From NCBI GenBank assembly GCA_947626135.1, contig CANQQZ010000009.1, positions 32,713 to 96,712 of the forward strand: a stretch of DNA of 64,000 bases, read 5' to 3'. Positions 40,674 through 50,470 of the stretch are shown piece by piece. Numbering within the stretch: the first letter of the stretch is position 1; each line of letters starts with the position of its first letter. A model generated the notes under the pieces. That model had not been told where the DNA came from, searched no databases, and saw only the letters and a program-made list of their open reading frames with translations. A program made the translations under genes and the position numbers. The DNA is from an uncultured Clostridia bacterium (GTDB lineage Bacteria; Bacillota; Clostridia; UBA1381).

Positions 40674-42365
40674 TTACTTTTTTATAAGCTCAAGGCTGTT
40701 GGAGTATACGATAAAAAACATATCCTTATCAACCATTATAAGCTCCCGTATATCCATGCTTGCCGTATAACGCTCAAATACGCCGCCGTTAGCCTTTCCC
40801 GCGATAATTTCACGGTCGTTGTTATACATGATTCTGTTTCCGTCTATACACAGAAAATCCGCCGTGTCAAGCGCGGAAAAAACGCTTTTTTCTTTTCCTC
40901 TTCCGTTGTATACCGCGAGCGTCGGAATGTTCGAGGCATTGAGCATGAGCAGCTTTCCGCCCTCGCTGTCGTAAGCATAATGAATCAGCTCCTCGCCGTC
41001 AAACCGCTTATCATATATGATTTCGCCGTCAGACTTGATACCGGCAATCGCGTTATCACCGAACGCGCTTACTGTGTTGCCGAAATACTCCAAATCAAAC
41101 AAAATCACATCGTCGAGCTCAGCCGAGGCTATAGGGTCGTCCTTTGTAATATCAAAAATCTCGACGGTCGATTTTACAGAGTTATCGGTATCGAGCAGCG
41201 CCGCGGCGATATTCCTCGACGACGGGCTCACAGCCGCGTCAATAATGCTTCCGCCGCCGGAGGAACGCGCGAAGATAAGCTGTCCGCTCTTGTTATAGGC
41301 GGCAATGGCGCCCTTGTACAAATCCTTTGTCGTAACCAGCACACAATCGCCGTTCTCAGACAGATCCGCGGCGAGAATATTATCCTCGCAGTCTGTATCA
41401 TAAAGAAGCTTATTCCCCTCGTAAAGACACAGCTTTGTACCGCCCTCCTGCGCTATGAGGATATACCTTCCGGCAGTGTCGAGAATGGGATCTATAACGC
41501 TCGTTGCGCATTCCCACTCAATCTCGCCGTTTCCGTTTATAAAGCACATATAATTCGTTGACGCGCACACAACGCCTCCCGCCCATACTCCGTAATCGGA
41601 TTCCGACGCAAACTCGTAGGGTATTATAACGGAGCTTTTAACGTCCATGTTAACAAACTCCGCTCTGCTTTCGGCTGTATTCTCCTCGTTTTCAGTCGTA
41701 TCGGCTTCAATACCGGCGTCCTGCGCCGTATCCGTTTCGGGATTGTTTTCGGGCTCGTTTATATCCTCCGGCACAAGCTCCGTAACGGGCGTTTCCGGAA
41801 TATTAAAGATTTTATGGAAATTATGCCTGAAATTGCGCTTATACGCGCCTATAAACCCCGTATCCGTCACCGTAAATATTACCGCGGCAGCTATCACCGC
41901 CGCCGCTATAACGCAGCCCTTTACCAAGGCTGACACCTTTGGCGAAGGCTTTTTCTCCTCCTCCGTGTATGCGCCGTCAAATCCGTAGCCGTACTCGATA
42001 TCCGCGCCAGTAAGATGCGCGCCGCCGGGCTCGCCTTCTTCAGAGTCATCCTCCGCGGCTTCCTCCTCATCAGTCACATCGGAAGCGCTATCCTCGGGAA
42101 TATCCGCATCCGCCCCGATGTCAAAATCCTCCGTCTCGGGAATATCTGTTTCCGTCCCGCCGTTAAAATCCTCCGTCTCGGGAATATCCGTTTCCGTCCC
42201 GCCGTCAAAATCCTCCGTCTCGGGGATATCCGTTTCCGTCCCGCCGTCAAAATCCTCCGCCTCGGGAATATTCGGGACATTATCGGACTGCATGGTGTTT
42301 TCCTTGTCCTCATCGCCGAAGCTTATTAAATTTTTTATCTCGTCTCTCTGCGATTTGTCCATCAA
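40674..42365 (-). CDS. DUF5711-like membrane-anchored beta-propeller protein with acidic N-terminal tandem repeats
   Basis: TM VKGCVIAAAVIAAAVIFTVT, repeating WD40/PQQ-like strands; N-terminal IPETEDFDGGTETD repeats. Confidence 0.6.
   Translation of the reverse strand: MMDKSQRDEIKNLISFGDEDKENTMQSDNVPNIPEAEDFDGGTETDIPETEDFDGGTETDIPETEDFNGGTETDIPETEDFDIGADADIPEDSASDVTDEEEAAEDDSEEGEPGGAHLTGADIEYGYGFDGAYTEEEKKPSPKVSALVKGCVIAAAVIAAAVIFTVTDTGFIGAYKRNFRHNFHKIFNIPETPVTELVPEDINEPENNPETDTAQDAGIEADTTENEENTAESRAEFVNMDVKSSVIIPYEFASESDYGVWAGGVVCASTNYMCFINGNGEIEWECATSVIDPILDTAGRYILIAQEGGTKLCLYEGNKLLYDTDCEDNILAADLSENGDCVLVTTKDLYKGAIAAYNKSGQLIFARSSGGGSIIDAAVSPSSRNIAAALLDTDNSVKSTVEIFDITKDDPIASAELDDVILFDLEYFGNTVSAFGDNAIAGIKSDGEIIYDKRFDGEELIHYAYDSEGGKLLMLNASNIPTLAVYNGRGKEKSVFSALDTADFLCIDGNRIMYNNDREIIAGKANGGVFERYTASMDIRELIMVDKDMFFIVYSNSLELIKK
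42097..42276. repeat. Tandem 42-bp minisatellite encoding the 14-aa IPETEDFDGGTETD repeat, about 4 copies
   Basis: Repeated cctccgtctcgggaatatccgtttccgtcccgccgtcaaaat. Confidence 0.9.
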
Positions 42366-43093
42366 TAAAACACCTCCTTCAAAAATAATCCCTGCGGCGG
42401 CGCGGTAATTCCCGCTTTGCTGCGATCCGCGGACGCGATAATTTCATCCGCGCATCGGTAATCTATTTTCCCCGCGCCCATATGCGCAAGCGTGCCGGCG
42501 ATAATGCGGACCATATTATATAAAAATCCGTTGCCGCAGATTTCCATTTCGATCATGCCTCCGTCCGCGCTCAAGTCCAGCGAATAGATAGTCCGCACCG
42601 TTGTTTTGGCGCTGTATCCCGCCGAAGCGAATCCTGCGAAATCATGCTCTCCCAAAAAAGCCTCCGCTCCGATTTTCATTTTTTCCAGATCAAGCGGATA
42701 TTTGTAATGCCACGCGTAATTTCTCAAAAAAGCGTCCGGCATCTCCGTGTTTAAAATTCTGTATAAATACGTTTTTTTTACAGCACTTCGGTTTGCCTGA
42801 AAATCATCCGGAACAACGCTCGCCGCTTTTACCGTTATATCGTCGGGCAAATGCGCGTTCAGCGCATACGGCAAGCGCTCCGCCGGCACTGTTGTCTCGA
42901 TGTTGAAATTGCATACGTAATGCAGCGCGTGCACCCTCGCGTCGGTGCGCCCGCAGCCTATAATGTTGACGCGCTGCGCCGTCACCTCGGCAATTGCGCG
43001 CATGAGCACCGACTGCACGGAAATATCGCGCGGCTGGATCTGCCACCCGTGATAATTGGTTCCGTCGTACTGTAAATCAAGCCGTATATTCAT
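42362..43093 (-). CDS. truA: tRNA pseudouridine synthase A (start trimmed to MNIRLDLQYDG)
   Basis: LDLQYDGTNYHGWQIQPRDISVQSVL; GCGRTDARVHALHYVCNF. Confidence 0.95.
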   Translation of the reverse strand: MNIRLDLQYDGTNYHGWQIQPRDISVQSVLMRAIAEVTAQRVNIIGCGRTDARVHALHYVCNFNIETTVPAERLPYALNAHLPDDITVKAASVVPDDFQANRSAVKKTYLYRILNTEMPDAFLRNYAWHYKYPLDLEKMKIGAEAFLGEHDFAGFASAGYSAKTTVRTIYSLDLSADGGMIEMEICGNGFLYNMVRIIAGTLAHMGAGKIDYRCADEIIASADRSKAGITAPPQGLFLKEVFY

Positions 43094-43159
43094 TATACCA
43101 TTTCTCCCAAGTAATTTCAATGTTTATACTATGGCAAATTTATGTCCGGGCGCAGAAAT

Positions 43160-43969
43160 TTACACCGCGTTCAGAGCCAGGACCGATATGCACACTGCAA
43201 TATATACCGACGCGTACAAAATATCGGCTTTTCCTATATGCGATTCGTGCAGCCTTGTCCTGCGGCTGCCCCCGTTATAGCAGCGCGCGTCCATAGCCGT
43301 CGCCAGCTCGTCCGCGCGGCGAAAGGCGGACACAAACAGCGGCACCAAAAGCGGTATCATAGCCTTAATGCGTTTTATAAGATTTTTTGACGAAAAATCC
43401 GCGCCCCGCGCCGTCTGCGCCTTCTGTATTTTGTCCGTCTCCTCGGCAAGCGTCGGAATAAATCTTATCGCTATAGTCATCATCATCGCTATCTCATGCG
43501 CCGGCACCCTGACAATCGTAAGCGGCGAAAGCAGCTTTTCTATGCCGTCGGTCAGCATAAGCGGCGAGGTCGTGAGCGTCAGCAGCGAGGTGCCCGTTAC
43601 AAGCAGCACAAGTCTGTAAAACATCACCGCCGCCATTCTTACGCCCTCCTTCGTGACAGAAATCGTCCAGCGGAACACATGCGCGGAAGCAAGCGCTTCT
43701 CCCGGCGTGAAAAACAGGTTTATCACCGCCGTGAACACTATTATAAACAGCATGGGACGCAGCCCCTTCAGGAAAAAGCGCAGATTTATACAGCTCAACG
43801 CGATAAGCGCCGCCGTAGCCGCCGCGAATGCGGCGTAGGCCAACGGAGATTTCAGCATAAACAGCATTATAATATATGCCAGTGTAAGTATTATCTTTAT
43901 TTTCGGGTCAAGCCTGTGCAAAACGCTTTTCCCCGGTACGTACTGACCTATGATTATGTCCTTAAACAT
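43160..43969 (-). CDS. ecfT: Energy-coupling factor transporter T component
   Basis: QYVPGKSVLHRLDPKIKIILTLAYI; ARGADF. Confidence 0.94.
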   Translation of the reverse strand: MFKDIIIGQYVPGKSVLHRLDPKIKIILTLAYIIMLFMLKSPLAYAAFAAATAALIALSCINLRFFLKGLRPMLFIIVFTAVINLFFTPGEALASAHVFRWTISVTKEGVRMAAVMFYRLVLLVTGTSLLTLTTSPLMLTDGIEKLLSPLTIVRVPAHEIAMMMTIAIRFIPTLAEETDKIQKAQTARGADFSSKNLIKRIKAMIPLLVPLFVSAFRRADELATAMDARCYNGGSRRTRLHESHIGKADILYASVYIAVCISVLALNAV

Positions 43970-44004
43970 ATCGTTACTCCCTGCATTATGAGCTGTATCC
44001 GGAT

Positions 44005-44850
44005 TTACCGGAGCAGCCTTTCTATTTCCTTTACGGCGTATTTGACCGTGTAAACATCCCTCGGCAGCGGTATCCCCGCCTCTATAAGACGGTTGACCAA
44101 AAGCGTCACCTGCGGAACGTTAAGTCCCATTTTAACAAGCTCCCCGCCTTCGGCAAAAACCTCCGCGGTCGTCCCTCTTATCGCAAGACGTCCTCTGTTC
44201 ATCACGTATACGTATTCAGCCGTCTTCGCGACGTCCTCCATCGAATGAGACACAAATATTATAATCATCCGCGGATTTTGCGCGTGAAGCTGCTTTATTA
44301 TGTCCAGAATCGCGTCGCGCCCTCTCGGATCAAGTCCCGCTGTGGGCTCGTCAAGGATAAGCACCTCCGGATTCATCGCGAGAACTCCCGCGATTGCCGC
44401 GCGCCTTTTCTGACCGCCCGACAGCTCGAACGGCGATCTGCTCAGATACTTTTCCTTTAATCCCACCGCCGCAGATGCCGCGTGCACTCTCTCCTTTATT
44501 TCCTCGTCCGTAAGCCCGAGATTTCTCGGACCGAACGCTATATCCTTTTCCACCGTTTCCTCAAACAGCTGATGCTCCGGATACTGGAAAACCAGTCCGA
44601 CGCGCCGCCTTACTTCCCGCAAATCCGTCTTTTTATCGGTCACATCCGTTCCGTCAATGAAAATCCGTCCCGACGTCGGGCGGACAAGCGCGTTAAAGTG
44701 CTGTATCAGCGTCGATTTTCCGCTGCCCGTATGACCGATAAGCGCGTTGAGAGTGCCGTCCGCAATCTCCATTGATATATCAAAAAGCGCCTGTCTCTCC
44801 CCCGCCATACCGGGCTGGTATATATAATTTACATGCTCTGCCTTTATCAT
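44005..44850 (-). CDS. ecfA2: Energy-coupling factor transporter ATPase
   Basis: GHTGSGKSTLIQHFNAL; GLVFQYPEHQLFEETVEKDIAFGPRNLG. Confidence 0.94.
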   Translation of the reverse strand: MIKAEHVNYIYQPGMAGERQALFDISMEIADGTLNALIGHTGSGKSTLIQHFNALVRPTSGRIFIDGTDVTDKKTDLREVRRRVGLVFQYPEHQLFEETVEKDIAFGPRNLGLTDEEIKERVHAASAAVGLKEKYLSRSPFELSGGQKRRAAIAGVLAMNPEVLILDEPTAGLDPRGRDAILDIIKQLHAQNPRMIIIFVSHSMEDVAKTAEYVYVMNRGRLAIRGTTAEVFAEGGELVKMGLNVPQVTLLVNRLIEAGIPLPRDVYTVKYAVKEIERLLR

Positions 44851-45707
44851 TTCCTCATCTTCCCGAACAGTTCCATTAATTTTTCAGCCGCCTCGTCCAC
44901 ACTCAGTATATCACCCGGCAAATCAAAACCGTCATGCCTGAGCATATGCGCAAGCTCCGTTACCTGCGGCGTGTCCAGTCCAAGCTCACGAAGTCTGTCC
45001 ACCTGCGCGAACACCTTTTTCGGAACGTCGTCAAGCACAATGCTGCCGTTGTCTATCACTATGACCCTGTCGGCTGACGCCGCCTCGTCCATATAATGCG
45101 TTATGAGCACCACGGTCATACCCTTTTCGCGGTTAAGCTTTTGTATGGTCCTCATTACCTCTTCTCTGCCCTTTGGGTCAAGCATAGCCGTAGGCTCGTC
45201 CAATATTATGCACTCCGGCTCCATTGTGAGCACCGACGCTATCGCCACGCGCTGCTTCTGCCCGCCCGAAAGCTTCGACGGCTCGGAATGAGCGAACTCG
45301 GTCATTCCCACAATGCCGAGACATTCGTCCACGCGTCTGCGTATTTCCTTTGGCTCCACACCGAGATTTTCCGGCGCGAACGCCGCCTCATCCTCGACAA
45401 TTGCCGCAACAAGCTGATTATCCGGGTTTTGAAACACCATTCCCGCCGTCGAGCGTATTCCGAATAAATTCCGCTCGTCAGCCGTGTCCATACCCTTGAC
45501 GTACACCTTCCCTCCGGACGGCAGCAAAATCGCGTTGAAATGCTTTGCCAATGTCGATTTTCCCGAGCCGTTATGACCCAAAACCGCCGTAAAGGAGCCC
45601 TTTTTTATATTCAGATTTATTCCATGTAATATTTCGTCATACTCGACCTCTCCCGTTTCAAGGTCCTCGTCACGGTAACGAAAGTATAAATTTTTTGTTT
45701 CAAGCAT
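44847..45707 (-). CDS. ecfA1: Energy-coupling factor transporter ATPase
   Basis: GHNGSGKSTLAKHFNAILLP; GMVFQNPDNQLVAAIVEDEAAFAPENLG. Confidence 0.94.
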   Translation of the reverse strand: MLETKNLYFRYRDEDLETGEVEYDEILHGINLNIKKGSFTAVLGHNGSGKSTLAKHFNAILLPSGGKVYVKGMDTADERNLFGIRSTAGMVFQNPDNQLVAAIVEDEAAFAPENLGVEPKEIRRRVDECLGIVGMTEFAHSEPSKLSGGQKQRVAIASVLTMEPECIILDEPTAMLDPKGREEVMRTIQKLNREKGMTVVLITHYMDEAASADRVIVIDNGSIVLDDVPKKVFAQVDRLRELGLDTPQVTELAHMLRHDGFDLPGDILSVDEAAEKLMELFGKMRK

Positions 45708-45708
45708 T

Positions 45709-46596
45709 TTATTCCCCGCTCCATCTGCCGCTTATGCCGCACGGCAGCACAAGCCCGTTAGATTTCATCGGAAGTCCTATTTCATCCGATTCCGTTTTCC
45801 CGCCGAAATTTTTTTCGGCGGTCATTCTGAGTATATTTGTAAGCGCCTGCGCGCTCAACCCCGTTGTATATGAATTTATCAGGAAAAACAACGGGTCGTC
45901 TGACAGAAGCTTTACGCATTCCTCCACGAGAGGATACAGCTCGTTTTCGATTTTCCAAACCTCTCCGCCCGGTCCTCTGCCGTATGACGGCGGATCCATT
46001 ATAACGGCTTCATATTCGTGTCCGCGCCGCTGCTCGCGCATAACGAATTTTTTTACATCGTCCACGATATATCTGACAGGCTTATCCGCAAGCCCCGAGG
46101 ATATCATATTCTCCTTTGCCCACGAAACCATTCCCCTGGACGCGTCCACATGAACGACCTGCGCGCCCGCTGCCAGTGCCGCGGCTGTCGCACCGCCCGT
46201 ATAAGCGAAAAGATTAAGCACGCGTATCGGTCTTGCGGCATCTCTTATCATATCCGAAAACCAGTCCCAGTTTACAGCCTGCTCGGGAAATAACCCGGTA
46301 TGCTTAAAGCCCATAGGCTTAACATTGAATGTCAGCTCCCCGTATCGGATCGTCCAGCGCTCCGGGATCCTCCGGCTGAAATATTCCCAGCTTCCCCCGC
46401 CGGACGCGGAACGGTGATACGCCGCGTCAGCCTTATCCCACAAGGTTTTCTCCGCGCTCATCCGCCATGCCGCCAACGGGTCCGGTCGGCGCAGTAAATA
46501 TTTGCCCCAATATTCAAGCTTTTCTCCGTCTCCGGCGTCGATCAAAGCATAATCCTCCCATTTGTCCGCTAAAAACATTTCCTGCCTCCCACACAC
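45709..46596 (-). CDS. Class I SAM-dependent methyltransferase (RlmI/RlmK-like)
   Basis: VLNLFAYTGGATAAALAAGAQVVHVDASRGMVSWAKENM; MDPPSYGRG. Confidence 0.85.
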   Translation of the reverse strand: MCGRQEMFLADKWEDYALIDAGDGEKLEYWGKYLLRRPDPLAAWRMSAEKTLWDKADAAYHRSASGGGSWEYFSRRIPERWTIRYGELTFNVKPMGFKHTGLFPEQAVNWDWFSDMIRDAARPIRVLNLFAYTGGATAAALAAGAQVVHVDASRGMVSWAKENMISSGLADKPVRYIVDDVKKFVMREQRRGHEYEAVIMDPPSYGRGPGGEVWKIENELYPLVEECVKLLSDDPLFFLINSYTTGLSAQALTNILRMTAEKNFGGKTESDEIGLPMKSNGLVLPCGISGRWSGE

Positions 46597-46855
46597 TTAC
46601 TTATACAATTATTTATTTTATCATTTTTCCCGCCCTGCCGTCAACCCCGAATGGAAATATTAAGCAGAAAATTTTCGCATATTGCTTGTACATTCTGATA
46701 TTATATGTTATAATTGAGATATATTCCCATAAAACGAAGCCGTTTTTCACAGCCGCAGCCCATACGGCGCCTATCGGTGGACTTCGCGGCGGCGGAACGA
46801 TTCGGACACAGCTTTATGCGGAATTCGGATAATTTCACCAATCGGAGGCAAAAAT

Positions 46856-47701
46856 ATGAGAATTGCGATAATAGGTCTTGGTCTTATCGGAGGCTCTATC
46901 GCGCGCAGACTGCGCGGGTTTCATAACTGTTCCGTAATCGCGTACAATCGCTCTGAGGAACCGCTTGAGCTGGCAAAAAAGGACGGCGTTATAGACGAGG
47001 GGTTTCAGGATGCCGGCGACGCTATGGAAAATGCGGATCTAATAATCCTGTGCCTGTATCCGCAGCTCAATGTAGACATGATACGGCAAAACGTCCATAG
47101 GATTAAAGCGGGCGCCGTGGTAACGGATGTTTCCGGAGTAAAGCAGTTTATGATAGATAATTTAAGAGAAATTCTGCCGGACACAGTTGATTTTGTCGGA
47201 GCGCACCCGATGGCGGGACGCGAGGTCGGCGGATATCAATCCTCAACGGACACACTGTTTAACAAGGCGTCGTTCCTTATAACGCCCACGCCCGAAAACA
47301 AGCCCGAAAGCATCGCGCTTGTGCGCGAGCTGGCTGAGCATATCGGCTGCAGGCATGTCGTAACCACAACGGCGGCGGAGCACGACGCTATAATCGCTTA
47401 CACTTCGCAGCTTATGCATGTCGTAGCGGTGGCATTGTGCGATAATCCGATGATTGAGCGTTCGACGTTTTTCAGCGCCGGCTCATTGCGCGACTGTACC
47501 CGTGTGGCAAAAATAAACGAGGTCATGTGGAGCGAGCTGTTTATAGAAAATAAAACCGAACTTGTAAAACGTATACGTGAAATGGAGGCGAGTCTGGAAA
47601 AAATGGCGGTTGCCGCCGAAAACGAGGACCGCGCCGGACTTGAGGATATAATGCGGCACGCCTGCGCTCAAAAGCTCAGGTGGCTTGAGGAGAAGGAGTA
47701 A
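46856..47701 (+). CDS. Prephenate dehydrogenase
   Basis: [39 protein letters not shown]. Confidence 0.93.
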   Translation: MRIAIIGLGLIGGSIARRLRGFHNCSVIAYNRSEEPLELAKKDGVIDEGFQDAGDAMENADLIILCLYPQLNVDMIRQNVHRIKAGAVVTDVSGVKQFMIDNLREILPDTVDFVGAHPMAGREVGGYQSSTDTLFNKASFLITPTPENKPESIALVRELAEHIGCRHVVTTTAAEHDAIIAYTSQLMHVVAVALCDNPMIERSTFFSAGSLRDCTRVAKINEVMWSELFIENKTELVKRIREMEASLEKMAVAAENEDRAGLEDIMRHACAQKLRWLEEKE

Positions 47702-47706
47702 AGCTG

Positions 47707-48189
47707 ATGATGGGAAACGAGAGAGAAACGGAAGGGTTGACCCTTCTTGGCAGCAAAAAAACCGAATACAGGGATGATTACGCGCCGCAGGTGCTTGAAA
47801 CGTTCGCCAATAAGCATCCTCAAAACGACTACATGGTAACGTTTGACTGTCCGGAATTCACATCGCTGTGCCCTATCACGGGTCAGCCGGATTTCGCGCA
47901 TATTTATATTAACTATATTCCCGACAAAAAAATGGTCGAAAGCAAATCCCTGAAGCTGTATCTGTTCAGCTTCCGCAATCACGGCGATTTTCACGAGGAC
48001 TGCGTAAACATAATCATGAAGGATCTTATTAAGCTTATGGAGCCTAAATATATTGAGGTGAAGGGTGTGTTTGCGCCGCGGGGAGGCATTTCGATTTACC
48101 CGTTCGCAAGCTACGGCAAAGCCGGCACAAAATATGAGGAAATAGCGCAAAATCGGCTGTTTGACAGTCTCGGATTTAAGGAGAAATAA
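47707..48189 (+). CDS. queF: preQ1 synthase (NADPH-dependent 7-cyano-7-deazaguanine reductase)
   Basis: [48 protein letters not shown]. Confidence 0.97.
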   Translation: MMGNERETEGLTLLGSKKTEYRDDYAPQVLETFANKHPQNDYMVTFDCPEFTSLCPITGQPDFAHIYINYIPDKKMVESKSLKLYLFSFRNHGDFHEDCVNIIMKDLIKLMEPKYIEVKGVFAPRGGISIYPFASYGKAGTKYEEIAQNRLFDSLGFKEK

Positions 48190-48191
48190 TT

Positions 48192-48857
48192 ATGGGTAAA
48201 AAAGCTCTGGTAGTCTTATCGGGCGGGCAGGACAGCACGACCTGCCTGTTCTGGGCGACAGACAAATTCGGCAAGGAAAACGTGTCCGCCGTAGGCTTTG
48301 ACTACGGGCAGCGGCACAGGCTCGAACTTCAATGCGCGGAGGAAATATGCGCGGACGCGGGAATCTCATACGAGATCATACCCACGCCGGTCATAAGCCT
48401 GCTCAGCGCCAACTCACTCACGCGTGACGATATCCCCGTTGAGGAAACAAAGCCGGACGGCGCTCCGCCAAACACCTTCGTGGAAGGGCGCAATCTGCTG
48501 TTTTTAAGCTACGCGGCGATTTACGCAAAAACACACGGCATAACGGATATAGTTACGGGAGTATGCGAAACGGATTTTTCCGGTTATCCCGACTGCCGCG
48601 ATATTTTTATAAAATCTCTGAACGTAACGCTGAATCTGGCTATGGATTACGGCTTTGTAATCCATACGCCGCTAATGTGGCTCGATAAAGCCGCCACATG
48701 GAAAATGGCTGACGATTTGGGCGTACTCAGCACTGTTTACAGCAAAACCCTCACCTGCTACAACGGTATAAAGGGCGAGGGCTGCGGTCATTGCCCGGCA
48801 TGCGCTCTTCGCCGCCGCGGATACGAAAAATTCATGGCGTCAAAAGGGACTGATTGA
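48192..48857 (+). CDS. queC: 7-cyano-7-deazaguanine synthase
   Basis: [36 protein letters not shown]. Confidence 0.97.
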   Translation: MGKKALVVLSGGQDSTTCLFWATDKFGKENVSAVGFDYGQRHRLELQCAEEICADAGISYEIIPTPVISLLSANSLTRDDIPVEETKPDGAPPNTFVEGRNLLFLSYAAIYAKTHGITDIVTGVCETDFSGYPDCRDIFIKSLNVTLNLAMDYGFVIHTPLMWLDKAATWKMADDLGVLSTVYSKTLTCYNGIKGEGCGHCPACALRRRGYEKFMASKGTD

Positions 48858-48873
48858 TAATCAGTCCCTTTTT
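48846..48873 (+). terminator. Intrinsic terminator overlapping the queC stop codon
   Basis: gggactgatt-gat-aatcagtcccttttt. Confidence 0.85.
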
Positions 48874-48877
48874 AAAT

Positions 48878-50458
48878 TTATCTGCTTTTTATATAAATTT
48901 CCGTTTCAAACGTGTCCGACGCCGGAATATCCGTAAGATATACGGTTTTTGCCGCGCCGTCGTGCGCGGATATTGTTTCCTCCCTTATTTCACCGGTCCT
49001 GTTCATCCTTAAACCGCCTATTACCGTTGCGCTGTCCTCGATTACCGGTTTAACCGTGCTTACGAAGCGCTCAATTATTTTATGCGGTTTGCCGTCAGCG
49101 AACGAAAACGTGTCGCGAAGCCTGATTTTATTCTCATACAAGCGCGCCTCGCGCAAAATTTTTATCCCGCCGCCGTATGAACCGCCGAAGGATACAGACG
49201 CGCGGTTCCCTCCGCAGACAAATCCGTCGCATCGGAAATCCCCGCCTGTCCGCTGACCGAGCCCGTCTATTATCGGCACACTATGACCGAGAGAGGAGCA
49301 GCACAGATACGAATACCGTTGTTTTTCATCAAAATATCCGCGCGTGTATTCGCCCATACCCAAATCGCATAAAAGCTGACCTTTTCCGTCCGCTATTATA
49401 AACGAGCCTATATCGTTGTGATTATGCGGCTCGCCGTTTGTTCCGCCCTTTATAAAAAAGCCGTAGCTTTCCTTTCGGTTTATGTACCACTGCGAGCGTT
49501 CGAAAATAAATTCACCCTTATCCGCCTCCGCGCCGGTTGAGTACGGATACAGATACGAGCGTATAAAATGCGCCCAGCGTCCGCATTCGTCTGTTCTTTC
49601 TGTCCCGGCGGCGGCGGAAATTCCGTAATATTCGTTAATCATTCCCATAAGCCCCTCCGGAGCGCGAAAATCCTCCGGAGCGTCGGAGCAGGTTATCCGC
49701 ACATTGCCGCACAGCGTTGAGCTGCGCGGGAATTCCGCGATACGGCGGAGCTTATCCGAATGAATTATGTCAACTCCGCGCATTTTTAGCAATATATCCG
49801 CGAAATACAAATAAAATCCGAATCCGTAGCTCCAGTACCCTATCCCCTCAAAGCATATCCCCTCATCGTTATAGCCGGAAATATATGCTTTCATCGCGTC
49901 AATTATCCGCCCGAGAGGCAGCTCGTCGGGCGCGAGATACAAATACGCCGCGCCCACGGCGCCCGCGCATACTGCCGACCAGTTATGCTTTGACTCTTCC
50001 CAGCGGTACCTGTTACGCGAGAACGGCTCAAATATCCGTTCCCGGATTTCCGCTTTTATTCTTGTTACCAAATCCGCTCCGATCGCGCCCTCCGACAGAT
50101 ACGCTATCTCCGCGAGCATCATTGACGTTTCGGCGGCAAAAAGATCTATTTCGGCGGCGTCCGGATCGGAGGTATGCGCGGGCAAAGCCCATGTCGGCTC
50201 TCCGCATACCGCATAAAGCTGTGCGCGCAGCTCCCCGATATATTTTCCGCCCGCCGCTTTCCACAGCATAAAAGCGGCATTAATGCGGTGCCGGAGCGCA
50301 AAATACATATTTTCGTATGAGAGCCTGTTCCCTGTGCGCGAAAATTCAAGAAAATCCTCGCGCGACGGCAGCGGGATCGATTTATATTTGTCATAATATT
50401 CCTTGAGCGCGTCTATATCCGCTTCCGAAAGCCTCAAACGCTTAAATCTGTCAAGCAT
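48878..50458 (-). CDS. Heparinase II/III-like (alginate lyase/PL) enzyme
   Basis: CGEPTWALPAHTSDPDAAEIDLFAAET; GEPHNHNDIGSFIIADGKGQLLCDLG. Confidence 0.8.
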   Translation of the reverse strand: MLDRFKRLRLSEADIDALKEYYDKYKSIPLPSREDFLEFSRTGNRLSYENMYFALRHRINAAFMLWKAAGGKYIGELRAQLYAVCGEPTWALPAHTSDPDAAEIDLFAAETSMMLAEIAYLSEGAIGADLVTRIKAEIRERIFEPFSRNRYRWEESKHNWSAVCAGAVGAAYLYLAPDELPLGRIIDAMKAYISGYNDEGICFEGIGYWSYGFGFYLYFADILLKMRGVDIIHSDKLRRIAEFPRSSTLCGNVRITCSDAPEDFRAPEGLMGMINEYYGISAAAGTERTDECGRWAHFIRSYLYPYSTGAEADKGEFIFERSQWYINRKESYGFFIKGGTNGEPHNHNDIGSFIIADGKGQLLCDLGMGEYTRGYFDEKQRYSYLCCSSLGHSVPIIDGLGQRTGGDFRCDGFVCGGNRASVSFGGSYGGGIKILREARLYENKIRLRDTFSFADGKPHKIIERFVSTVKPVIEDSATVIGGLRMNRTGEIREETISAHDGAAKTVYLTDIPASDTFETEIYIKSR

Positions 50459-50470
50459 ATTTTCCTCCGT

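Noticed and set aside
40404-41561. 385-aa plus-strand ORF opposite cvpA and the propeller gene
   Set aside because: Antisense to two co-directional genes, no domain signal
42015-42408. Plus and minus ORFs with repeated FRPAVKILRLGNI, SKSSVSGISVSVPP or FPRRRILTAGRKR peptides
   Set aside because: Alternate frames of the 42-bp minisatellite; the IPETEDFDGGTETD frame is the one in the long gene
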